Shown piece by piece: positions 20,245 through 28,746 of a stretch of DNA of 64,000 nucleotides. The notes under the pieces were generated by a model. That model saw nothing but the letters and a program-made list of their open reading frames with translations. It did no database searches and was not told the DNA's origin. Within the stretch, counting starts at the first letter, position 1. Each line of letters starts with the position of its first letter. Source of the stretch: Flavobacteriaceae bacterium (GTDB lineage: Bacteria; Bacteroidota; Bacteroidia; Flavobacteriales; Flavobacteriaceae); the NCBI GenBank assembly GCA_002721275.1, contig PBJZ01000012.1, positions 44,995-108,994 on the forward strand, in the 5' to 3' direction. The position numbers were made by a program, and so were the translations under genes.

Positions 20245-20550
20245 ATGGATTTATCACAAAAAGATTGGATTTCAGGATTAAAATCTAATGAAAATTCAGT
20301 TTTACTTGATGTAAGATCAATAGAAGAACATACAAATGAACGAATCCCAAATTCTATTTTAATAGATATAAATAAACCGAAGGAGTTTCTTGAAAAATTA
20401 GAATCATTAGACAAAGATAAAAAATACTACATTTATTGTAGGTCAGGAAATAGAAGCTCTAGAGCTTGTCATATTATGAAAAGTATGGGTTACAAAAGCA
20501 CATACAATCTTATGGGTGGAATAATTGAATGGCAAGGTGATATTGAGTAA
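20245..20550 (+). CDS. rhodanese-like domain protein
   Basis: VLLDVRSIEEHTNERIPNSILID...YIYCRSGNRSSRACHIMKSMGY, active-site CRSGNRS loop. Confidence 0.93.
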   Translation: MDLSQKDWISGLKSNENSVLLDVRSIEEHTNERIPNSILIDINKPKEFLEKLESLDKDKKYYIYCRSGNRSSRACHIMKSMGYKSTYNLMGGIIEWQGDIE

Positions 20551-20782
20551 ATTAAAATCTTTGTTGTTTAAGATTAGACTTTTTTTTGAGCAAAACGGTT
20601 TGGGGGTTTGTTCAATAATTGCTAGGTTCCTCGGTTTAAGAGTAAAAAAACTCAGACTTTTATTTATTTATCTATCATTATTTACAATTCTTGTAGGACC
20701 AATAATATACTTAATCTTAGCATTTTTTATAAAAATTAAAAATTTCTTTTTCTATCGTAAGCCCTCTGCGTTTGATATATAA
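20543..20782 (+). CDS. PspC domain-containing membrane protein
   Basis: GVCSIIARFLGLRVKKLRLLFIYLSLFTILVGPIIYLILAFFI; TTG start at 20543 preferred over the longer ORF from 20525. Confidence 0.75.
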   Translation: MSKLKSLLFKIRLFFEQNGLGVCSIIARFLGLRVKKLRLLFIYLSLFTILVGPIIYLILAFFIKIKNFFFYRKPSAFDI

Positions 20783-20850
20783 ATTTGTAAAGTAAGATTC
20801 TTAATTATTTGAATTTTCCTTTATTTTATTGCATATTGCCGAAAAAAAAA

Positions 20851-22443
20851 ATGATATTTAAAAAACAAGAGGTATTTCTTTCGCTAATTTTAAGTATAAT
20901 TCCATCCTTAGTATCTGCTCAAGACACTAACAGTCTAGGTCTAGATGAAAGAATAAATGAAGCTTTTAAGCCAATTGCAAACTGGTTTGAGTCTGTAATT
21001 CTACATGATTTTCCTTTTACAGAATCAATTTTTGGAACAGGAATTCCGACGATCATCATATTACTAGTTGGTGGAGCGTTATTTTTTACTATTTATTTTG
21101 GGTTTGTTAATATTCGTCAGTTTCCTACTGCAGTAAACACTGTGAGGGGTAAATATGATTCTATAGAATTGAAAAAATCTAATAAAGTTGATGATACAAC
21201 TGGTGAAGTTTCACATTTTCAGGCCTTAGCAACCGCAGTTTCAGGAACCGTTGGTAATGGAAACATTGCAGGGGTTGCAATGGCAATTGCAATAGGTGGT
21301 CCTGGAGCAACATTTTGGATGATTTTATGCGGATTACTCGGAATGTCAACAAAATTTGTTGAATGTACACTGGGTGTTAAGTATAGAGATGTTGGTGAAG
21401 ATGGTACAGTTTACGGTGGACCAATGTACTATATGACAAAAGGATTAAATGAAATTGGCTATGGCAAATTAGGTAAACTACTTGCGATTATTTTTGCACT
21501 CTTGTGCATTGGCGCATCTTTTGGTGGAGGTAATGCAGCTCAGTCAAATCAAGCAGCTGTTCAATTAGTTAATTCATTTGGAATGACAGGTGGTAGTGCG
21601 AGAACAATAATTGGTTTAGTCATGATGATTTTTGTTGGAATTATCATAATTGGTGGTATAAAAAGAATTGCATCTGTAACTGAAAAAGTAGTACCATTTA
21701 TGGCTTTGTTGTATATAGTTGCATGTCTTTACATTATAATAACAAACATTACTTTTGTTGATGATGCATTTGGAATGATATTTAGTCAGGCTTTTAATCC
21801 AAGTGCAGGATTAGGAGGTTTACTAGGAGTATTAATAACCGGCTTTAGAAGAGCAGCATTTTCAAATGAGGCTGGAGCTGGATCTGCCTCAATAGCTCAT
21901 TCAGCAGTAAAAACTAATTATCCAGCTTCAGAGGGTCTAGTTGCTCTTCTTGAACCTTTTATAGACACTGTTGTTATTTGTACTATGACTGCCTTAGTAA
22001 TAATAATTTTTAACGGTGATAGTTCAATATTTGATTATGGTGGTGTCGGTGGTGTTGTGATGATTGATGGAGTGCCTGCTGAGGGAGCAAGTATCACTGC
22101 TGCTGCATTTTCTGAGTACATTTCATTTTCTGGACCGTTTTTAACACTAGCAGTTGTTCTTTTTGCCTTTTCAACCATGATCTCATGGTCTTATTATGGA
22201 CTTCAATCTTGGATGTATGTTTTTGGGAAAAGTAAAGTGTCAGGTTTAACTTATAAAATATTATTTTTAATTTTTATTGTCATAGGAGCTGCTGGTGATA
22301 TGTCATCGGTATGGGGTTTTTCTGATGCAATGATTTTAGGATTGGTTTTTCCAAATATGATAGGGTTATTTTTTCTCTTCCCAATGGTTAAAAATGAGTT
22401 ATCAAAATACATGAGTGCAATAGGAAAATCATTAAAAAATTAA
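20851..22443 (+). CDS. sodium:alanine/glycine symporter (AGCS family)
   Basis: HFQALATAVSGTVGNGNIAGVAMAIAIGGPGATFWMILCGLLGMSTKFVE, FRRAAFSNEAGAGSASIAHS; ATG at 20851 preferred. Confidence 0.92.
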   Translation: MIFKKQEVFLSLILSIIPSLVSAQDTNSLGLDERINEAFKPIANWFESVILHDFPFTESIFGTGIPTIIILLVGGALFFTIYFGFVNIRQFPTAVNTVRGKYDSIELKKSNKVDDTTGEVSHFQALATAVSGTVGNGNIAGVAMAIAIGGPGATFWMILCGLLGMSTKFVECTLGVKYRDVGEDGTVYGGPMYYMTKGLNEIGYGKLGKLLAIIFALLCIGASFGGGNAAQSNQAAVQLVNSFGMTGGSARTIIGLVMMIFVGIIIIGGIKRIASVTEKVVPFMALLYIVACLYIIITNITFVDDAFGMIFSQAFNPSAGLGGLLGVLITGFRRAAFSNEAGAGSASIAHSAVKTNYPASEGLVALLEPFIDTVVICTMTALVIIIFNGDSSIFDYGGVGGVVMIDGVPAEGASITAAAFSEYISFSGPFLTLAVVLFAFSTMISWSYYGLQSWMYVFGKSKVSGLTYKILFLIFIVIGAAGDMSSVWGFSDAMILGLVFPNMIGLFFLFPMVKNELSKYMSAIGKSLKN

Positions 22444-22475
22444 AAATCTTATTATTTTATTGTAGTTAGGTTTAT

Positions 22476-22483
22476 TATATTTG
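22476..22483 (+). promoter_or_regulatory. candidate -7 box TATATTTG for rpsU
   Basis: TATATTTGCAA 21 bp before rpsU ATG. Confidence 0.55.
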
Positions 22484-22504
22484 CAACCATAATTGATAAA
22501 TACT

Positions 22505-22699
22505 ATGCTAATTATTCCAATCAAGGAAGGTGAAAATATAGATAGAGCTCTAAAACGTTTCAAAAGAAAATTTGATAAAACTGGGGGAATGCGAGAGTTG
22601 AGGACACGTAAACAATTTCTTAAACCTTCCGTTAAACATCGAGCAAAAATCCAAAAAGCTCAATATATTCAACATCTTAGAGACAAAGAAAATCTTTAG
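22505..22699 (+). CDS. rpsU: 30S ribosomal protein S21
   Basis: MLIIPIKEGENIDRALKRFKRKFDKTGGMRELRTRKQFLKPSVKHR; ATG at 22505. Confidence 0.95.
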   Translation: MLIIPIKEGENIDRALKRFKRKFDKTGGMRELRTRKQFLKPSVKHRAKIQKAQYIQHLRDKENL

Positions 22700-22759
22700 T
22701 TTACGGGTACCTTTTAAAAATAAAAGCTGTAAATTAAATAATTTCTATATTCTATCATT

Positions 22760-23659
22760 TTGTCAACAATAGAAAATTTTTTAGAATACATTTCGCTTGA
22801 GAAAAACTACTCATCCAACACGCTTATTGCCTATAAAAACGATTTAAACAGTTTTTCAAATTTTTGTTTAGATGATTTTAACATAAAAAATATTGAAACA
22901 GTAAAATACAGTGAAATTAGATTGTGGATCGTTTATTTAATTAATCAAGGTAAATCTAATCGATCTGTAAACAGAAAATTATCAGCTCTAAGATCATTTT
23001 ATAAGTTTTTGGAAAAAACTTCTAATATCAAAACCTCTCCATTAGCATCACATAGACCACTCAAAATTGAAAAAAAAATACAAATGCCTTTTTCTGAAGA
23101 TGAGGTTTTTAAAGTTTTAAATGCAGATTTTTTTTCCAATAATTTTAAGGGATTATTAGAAAGAACGTTAATTTATACACTATATTTCACAGGTGCAAGA
23201 AGAAACGAGATTATTCAAATGAAATATAACTCTGTTGATGTCAATGAGCAAATTTTAAAAGTTTTAGGAAAAAGAAATAAAGAGAGATTAATTCCAATTC
23301 ATGATAAACTAAAAACCCAATTAGAAATATATCTAAATGAAAGACAAAAGATCAATAATTCTAATTCAGAAACCTTTTTTTGTTTTGAAAATGGCAATAA
23401 ATTAACACCAGAATTTGTGTATCAAACAGTTAATTTTTATTTTAACAAAGTATCATCCAAGGACAAAAAAAGTCCTCATATGTTAAGACATAGCTTCGCA
23501 ACCCATATGCTTAACCAAGGAGCTGATTTGAATGCAGTTAAAGGTTTGCTCGGTCACTCAAGTGTTGCTGCAACAGAAAGTTATACGCATACAAGCATGA
23601 AAAAAATAAAATCTATTTACTCTAAATCTCACCCCAGAGGATCAAATAAATCTGGATGA
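22760..23659 (+). CDS. xerC: tyrosine recombinase XerC
   Basis: 299 aa; R..HxLRHSFATHML, LGHSSVAATESYTHTS catalytic motifs; TTG start; downstream of rpsU as usual in Flavobacteria. Confidence 0.92.
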   Translation: MSTIENFLEYISLEKNYSSNTLIAYKNDLNSFSNFCLDDFNIKNIETVKYSEIRLWIVYLINQGKSNRSVNRKLSALRSFYKFLEKTSNIKTSPLASHRPLKIEKKIQMPFSEDEVFKVLNADFFSNNFKGLLERTLIYTLYFTGARRNEIIQMKYNSVDVNEQILKVLGKRNKERLIPIHDKLKTQLEIYLNERQKINNSNSETFFCFENGNKLTPEFVYQTVNFYFNKVSSKDKKSPHMLRHSFATHMLNQGADLNAVKGLLGHSSVAATESYTHTSMKKIKSIYSKSHPRGSNKSG

Positions 23660-23789
23660 TTAGATTACCAATTTCAATTTAATTATAAAGAAAGTTAAAT
23701 TTTAAAAACCTAGGGTCAAAACTAAAACAATCCCTCAAGTATATAAAATTAGTTGTGAAAATATCGATTGCTGTTTTGTTGCAAATGGT

Positions 23790-24014
23790 TTATATAACTC
23801 CGTGAATTGAATATCCCAGCACAAGCCCTAAAACAAACATAATCAATCCTTTTAAAGAAAAAAACCAACTGAAGTTTTCCTCCCAGGAATCAGGAATATA
23901 ATTTTGATTTTTATCTTCGAGTTTTCCTGTTCTTGTTGAATAGCCAGCATACCAATAAATAAATATAACCAGAATGGTTATAAAAATAATTGTCACTAAA
24001 AAATCGGTATTCAT
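23790..24014 (-). CDS. small membrane protein of unknown function
   Basis: two hydrophobic segments flanking TGKLEDKNQNYIPDSWEENFSW; start at ATG 24014. Confidence 0.55.
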   Translation of the reverse strand: MNTDFLVTIIFITILVIFIYWYAGYSTRTGKLEDKNQNYIPDSWEENFSWFFSLKGLIMFVLGLVLGYSIHGVI

Positions 24015-24150
24015 AATATAAATTATTTTATTGATCTTTTTCAAGTTATGAAATTTTTCATTCTCCACAAAATCATTGAAGAGATTCAAAAGGTCAATTT
24101 TTTTATTTGTTTTATTAATTGTGTTTCTTCTTTATTCACTGAAAGTATTT

Positions 24151-24158
24151 TATATTTG
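24151..24158 (+). promoter_or_regulatory. candidate -7 box TATATTTG for the tRNA cluster
   Basis: TATATTTGCC ~114 bp upstream of tRNA-Thr(TGT). Confidence 0.4.
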
Positions 24159-24271
24159 CCCTCGTTCATTGAAAACTATTTAACCAAAAAGTGCAATGGT
24201 GATATCATTAAAAAATATTACTTTAAAAACTTTATTGTTAATGTAAACTTTTTGTTCATCAATATTAGTAT

Positions 24272-24345
24272 GCCGATGTAGCTCAGCTGGCTAGAGCAGC
24301 TGATTTGTAATCAGCAGGTCGTGGGTTCGAGTCCCTCCATCGGCT
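24272..24345 (+). tRNA. tRNA-Thr (anticodon TGT)
   Basis: acceptor GCCGATG/CATCGGC, anticodon loop TTTGTAA, TTCGAGT T-loop; no encoded CCA. Confidence 0.97.
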
Positions 24346-24358
24346 CATTTTAGATATT

Positions 24359-24440
24359 GGGGAGATACTCAAGCGGCCAACGAGGGCAGACTGTAAATCT
24401 GCTGTTTTTAACTTCGCAGGTTCGAATCCTGCTCTCCCCA
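24359..24440 (+). tRNA. tRNA-Tyr (anticodon GTA)
   Basis: acceptor GGGGAGA/TCTCCCC, anticodon loop CTGTAAA, long variable arm; no encoded CCA. Confidence 0.97.
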
Positions 24441-24460
24441 CAAATATTTATAGTCTCTAA

Positions 24461-24533
24461 GCGGGAGTAGCTCAGTTGGTAGAGCGTCAGCCTTCCAAGC
24501 TGAATGTCGCCGGTTCGAACCCGGTCTCCCGCT
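24461..24533 (+). tRNA. tRNA-Gly (anticodon TCC)
   Basis: acceptor GCGGGAG/CTCCCGC, anticodon loop CTTCCAA; no encoded CCA. Confidence 0.97.
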
Positions 24534-24546
24534 CACAACTTTATTG

Positions 24547-24618
24547 GCCGATGTAGCTCAGGGGTAGAGCGTTTCCTTGGTAAGGAAGAGGTCACGAGTT
24601 CAATTCTCGTCATTGGCT
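24547..24618 (+). tRNA. tRNA-Thr (anticodon GGT)
   Basis: acceptor GCCGATG/CATTGGC, anticodon loop TTGGTAA; no encoded CCA. Confidence 0.96.
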
Positions 24619-24831
24619 CAAACAATAACTAGTTTTTCCTAGAATTTTTTGTAATTCAATCTTTTTTTACCGAATAAGATATATATCCCATAAATGATTA
24701 CTAATATCATCTAAAACTGAAGCTTTGTATGATGTGGTATCATTGCGAATGTATTTCTGTATTACCAGCTTTTTTTAAAGAATTACATTTATTGACGACA
24801 GAATGAATTTATAATAAGTTTCAAATTTTTT

Positions 24832-26376
24832 TTATTCCAAAATAGAGTCTTTTGCATACGAAAATTTTTTACCAATTATTGTCTCAAAATTATCAATCAT
24901 TTCCTCTAATTTTTTCAAATTTTTATTTGATAAATTTATTTTTTGTGAAGGGTCATTTTTTAAATTATAGAGTTTGTAATACTCAGAATTTCCAAGTTCA
25001 ATATTGACATTTTTTGATATTTCCTCCCCAATATATGGAGGTATCATTACCCAATCACCATTTCTGTAAGCAATTCTTGTAGTTGCCTCAATTATTAACT
25101 CATTTCTACCATTTCCTGAATTATCCAAAATCAACTCAGATAAATCTTTTCCATCCAGAGATCTGTGTTCAGATCCAATAATCTTTGCAATTGTGTTTAT
25201 TATATCAACTTGAGATATTATTTTATCAGAAACCGCTGGTTTAATTCTATTTTTCCAATAAGAAATAAATGGAACTCTTGTTCCTGCTTCAAATAAACTA
25301 TATTTTCCACCTCTTAACCCTCCTGAGGGTGTGTGATGTCCAATTTTCTCAACAGCATCATCATAATAACCGTCATTTAAAACAGGTCCGTTATCACTGG
25401 AAAAAATTATCAAAGTATTTTCTAAGATTCCTTCGGATTCAAGAGTTTTATATAATTCTCCAACACACCAATCAGCTTCGACTATTGCATCTCCTCTCGG
25501 CCCCATACCTGATTTACCTTCAAATCTAGGATGAGGTGTCCTCGGAACATGAGGCTGCTGAAGTGAATAGAAAAGAAAAAATGATCTGTCCTTGTTTTTC
25601 TTTATATAATTTTTGGCTTTTTCTAAAAAATGATCAGCCATATCAATATCACTCCATTTAGCACTCTCTCCACCTTTCATAAAACCTATTCTTGGTATAC
25701 CATTTACTATCGAACCATTATGTCCGTGATGCCATTTTAATTTTAAAAGTTCTGGATTGGCTTTACCAGTTGGTTGGCCTTGGAAGTTTGTTTTAAAATC
25801 TACTTCAATAGGATCATCAAGATCAAGATTAACAACCCTTCCATTTTCAATATATACTGTGGGTACTCTGTCTTGTGTGTCAGGCATGATGAAGGAATAA
25901 TCAAAACCTAATTGATTTGGTCCAGGCGATATTTCAATATTATAATTTATTTTATTTGATCCAAGTCCTAAATGCCATTTACCCACTATACCAGTTTGGT
26001 ATTTATTTTGCTTTAAAAGTTTTGGAATTGTTACCATATTAGTATCAATTATTAATGAACCTCCAGTAATTATTTTGGCTTCCTTATTTCTCCAAGGATA
26101 TATTCCAGTCATTAGTCCATACCTACTTGGACTGCAGGTTGCAGATGAGGAATAACCATTTGTAAATCTTATTCCTTCATTAGCTAATTTATCAATATTT
26201 ACAGTATTTAAAATTCCGTTTTCATATGCACTTACATCTCCATACCCCAAATCATCTGCATAAATTATTATAATATTTGGATTTTTAACAAATTCAGGCC
26301 TATCTGAATTACAATTAACCATTGTACTAATCAGAATAATTAAAGATATAATATTATTGGGTTTAATCTTTAACAT
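24832..26376 (-). CDS. sulfatase (type I, formylglycine-dependent), probable lipoprotein
   Basis: NIIIIYADDLGYGD, SATCSPSRYGLMTGIYPWR (CxPxR), GKWHLG, SSDNGP; lipoprotein-like signal ending VNC. Confidence 0.93.
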   Translation of the reverse strand: MLKIKPNNIISLIILISTMVNCNSDRPEFVKNPNIIIIYADDLGYGDVSAYENGILNTVNIDKLANEGIRFTNGYSSSATCSPSRYGLMTGIYPWRNKEAKIITGGSLIIDTNMVTIPKLLKQNKYQTGIVGKWHLGLGSNKINYNIEISPGPNQLGFDYSFIMPDTQDRVPTVYIENGRVVNLDLDDPIEVDFKTNFQGQPTGKANPELLKLKWHHGHNGSIVNGIPRIGFMKGGESAKWSDIDMADHFLEKAKNYIKKNKDRSFFLFYSLQQPHVPRTPHPRFEGKSGMGPRGDAIVEADWCVGELYKTLESEGILENTLIIFSSDNGPVLNDGYYDDAVEKIGHHTPSGGLRGGKYSLFEAGTRVPFISYWKNRIKPAVSDKIISQVDIINTIAKIIGSEHRSLDGKDLSELILDNSGNGRNELIIEATTRIAYRNGDWVMIPPYIGEEISKNVNIELGNSEYYKLYNLKNDPSQKINLSNKNLKKLEEMIDNFETIIGKKFSYAKDSILE

Positions 26377-26424
26377 AAAAATTTATTATTTTGAAAAAGG
26401 GTTGTTTAAAATTATAAACATGAC

Positions 26425-26769
26425 TCAAAAATTCGCACGATCTAAGTATAGAATTAATGCATTTATTATTGTATAAAAAAGTGCTGGAATGGTCATTTTA
26501 ATGGAATCCCCAATCTTAAATCTCACATATACACCGTATGTCATCATAATTGTGAGACATAATGATGTTATTAAAATTAATTGCTCATAAAATAATCCAA
26601 TCAATAAGCCGGCTCCACCCATAAGTTGAAAAAAACCAATCATATACCTGTAATCTTTGTATCCCCATCTTTCATATTCTTTGACCATTTGTTTTGAAAG
26701 AAAAGAGTTTATTCCATAAACTAAGAACGAAATTCCACTAAATAAGATCAAAAATAATTCTAGATACAT
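26425..26769 (-). CDS. DoxX-like small integral membrane protein
   Basis: 114 aa, four hydrophobic segments, KEYERWGYKDYRYMIGFFQLMGGAGLLIGLF. Confidence 0.65.
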   Translation of the reverse strand: MYLELFLILFSGISFLVYGINSFLSKQMVKEYERWGYKDYRYMIGFFQLMGGAGLLIGLFYEQLILITSLCLTIMMTYGVYVRFKIGDSIKMTIPALFYTIINALILYLDRANF

Positions 26770-26770
26770 T

Positions 26771-27115
26771 TTAAAGTACTCCTAGATTGACTCCTGCGAC
26801 AAAAAGTGAGAGTAAAAGAAGTGTTAGAGAGGGTATATATTTGATTAGTGGGTTTTTAACTGAAATATGAGCCAATTGAGCGCAAATCATTAAAAAAGCC
26901 ATTGACAATGAAGAGATTAATACTACTTTGTCATAAAATATTCCAACTATAAGAAGGGTTGATAAAGCAATTTTTGTAGCTCCAACAACATTCCTAACTA
27001 AATCAGAAAGACCATATTGAACAAATTCTTTTACAATATTGTCGTATCTCAAGACCCAAACGTTGATTACAGATACTGCGATTATTATTTGGCAATAAAT
27101 AGCAATTTTTTCCAT
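26771..27115 (-). CDS. DoxX-like small integral membrane protein (paralogue of its neighbour)
   Basis: 114 aa; KEFVQYGLSDLVRNVVGATKIALSTLLIVGIFYDKVVLISSL aligns with the adjacent ORF. Confidence 0.6.
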   Translation of the reverse strand: MEKIAIYCQIIIAVSVINVWVLRYDNIVKEFVQYGLSDLVRNVVGATKIALSTLLIVGIFYDKVVLISSLSMAFLMICAQLAHISVKNPLIKYIPSLTLLLLSLFVAGVNLGVL

Positions 27116-27167
27116 AAATACAATTTACGGAATTTATGTATATATTTAAATTTAATTATTATAATAA

Positions 27168-27599
27168 ATGAAGAAAATTTTTAAGATTTCTTATTTAGTG
27201 ATTGCAATTACATTAGTTTTGTTGGGTTTGAGATGGATGATAGTTGATGAACCTTGGATGCTAGATAAAGTAGCAAATGAAGAAAGGTTGGGTATGACAT
27301 TCGATGAATTATTTCAAAATGATATAAACAAAACTCTACCAGATTATTTAAAACAGATATATAGATTCTTTGGTTTATGGGTAATGATTATAGGTTTTTT
27401 TGTTTTGGGATTATCATCAAGTTTTATGATAGAAATAAAAAAAATAAGGATTATTCTCCTTGCTTGTGTTGGTTTAATGTGTTACTCAGGACTAATGCTA
27501 GCTTTAATCTGGATTCCAAAGTCACCTTTTGTTTATTTGGGATGTTCCATGGTAGCAATTCATGTGTTGACTTTCTATTTACACACAAAGATATCATGA
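27168..27599 (+). CDS. integral membrane protein of unknown function
   Basis: 143 aa with four predicted hydrophobic helices; divergent from the DoxX-like pair. Confidence 0.55.
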   Translation: MKKIFKISYLVIAITLVLLGLRWMIVDEPWMLDKVANEERLGMTFDELFQNDINKTLPDYLKQIYRFFGLWVMIIGFFVLGLSSSFMIEIKKIRIILLACVGLMCYSGLMLALIWIPKSPFVYLGCSMVAIHVLTFYLHTKIS

Positions 27600-27608
27600 A
27601 GAAAAAAA

Positions 27609-28715
27609 TTATTTTCTCATGACTTTATTGTAAACTTTTAATGTATTTAGAGCACATATTTCATTTGTAAAATTTTTTCTTAGGGTTAGCAAACCGTTTT
27701 TGCTAAACTTATTTTGGATGTCATCGGAATACATCATTTCTTTGATTTTCTTAGCAAGGTTTTTATAATCTTTTATCTTTATTAAGCTACCATTTTTTCC
27801 GTCAGATATAACCTCAGGAATTCCTCCAGCAGAAGTTGAAATAACAGGGGTTTTATAATAAAAACTTTCTAATATGCTCAGAGGTAAACCCTCCCTGATC
27901 GATGAAATGCAGAAACAATTAAATTCTGTTAAATATGAGGATGCGTTATTTTTATGACCAATCATTTTTATGAATTTCGATATCCTTAATTTTTTAATAT
28001 TGTTAGTATATCTATTAGTTAAATTTGTGTGATTACCTATTTGAAGGCAAAATATATTAGTTTCTTTGAGATTATTAGTTAAGTAATGAATGGCATTAAT
28101 TAATGTGTTCAAATCTTTTGCTCTAGAGTGATTTGCGATTGACCCAATGATAAAAGTTTTATCATCTAGATTAAATTCTTTTCTAATATTGAGCGATGGA
28201 GTTATTTTAAGTCTATTTAGATTTATACCATCATATACTATGTTTAATTTTAATTTATTTTTTTTACTCAATACTTTAGAAAAGTTTTTTTTGACTGCTT
28301 TTGAAACACAAATAAACTGATCAATTCTTTTAAAGTTATACTTTATTTTGCTTAAAAAACTAGATGAATCACTAATTCCTTTTTTTGAAAATACTGAACC
28401 AATTTCTTTATTAAATATTATTTGAAAAAGTAAAAATGTCCCAACCGAATTGCTGGTGTGCATGTGAATTATATCGATTGAATAATCTTCTATAATTCTA
28501 TTTAATCTAAGGGCTAAGCTAATTGAATAGGTACTTTTTTTTTGTATTGAAATTTGTTTTATTTTATTCTTTAAACAGTATTTATTTATTGCACTTTCTT
28601 TAAAACAAAATATAATATTATTAGTATTTAAATTTTCCAGTTCAGGAATAAGGTCAATAAGTTGTTGTTCATTGCCTCCCCATACCATAGCGTGTGATAA
28701 ATGTAGAATTTTCAT
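27609..28715 (-). CDS. glycosyltransferase family 4-like protein
   Basis: ILHLSHAMVWGGNEQQLIDL, IGSIANHSRAKDLNTLINA, CISSIREGLPLSILESFYYKTPVISTSAGGIPEVISDGKNG. Confidence 0.9.
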   Translation of the reverse strand: MKILHLSHAMVWGGNEQQLIDLIPELENLNTNNIIFCFKESAINKYCLKNKIKQISIQKKSTYSISLALRLNRIIEDYSIDIIHMHTSNSVGTFLLFQIIFNKEIGSVFSKKGISDSSSFLSKIKYNFKRIDQFICVSKAVKKNFSKVLSKKNKLKLNIVYDGINLNRLKITPSLNIRKEFNLDDKTFIIGSIANHSRAKDLNTLINAIHYLTNNLKETNIFCLQIGNHTNLTNRYTNNIKKLRISKFIKMIGHKNNASSYLTEFNCFCISSIREGLPLSILESFYYKTPVISTSAGGIPEVISDGKNGSLIKIKDYKNLAKKIKEMMYSDDIQNKFSKNGLLTLRKNFTNEICALNTLKVYNKVMRK

Positions 28716-28746
28716 TAAAGTGCTACTTAAACAAAGTAATCAGCAA

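Noticed and set aside
22760-23659. Tyrosine recombinase considered as a phage/ICE integrase
   Set aside because: Length, motifs and rpsU adjacency fit housekeeping XerC
24048-24281. 77-aa + strand ORF before and into tRNA-Thr
   Set aside because: Runs into the tRNA gene, covers the presumed tRNA promoter/leader and has no recognisable family; likely spurious
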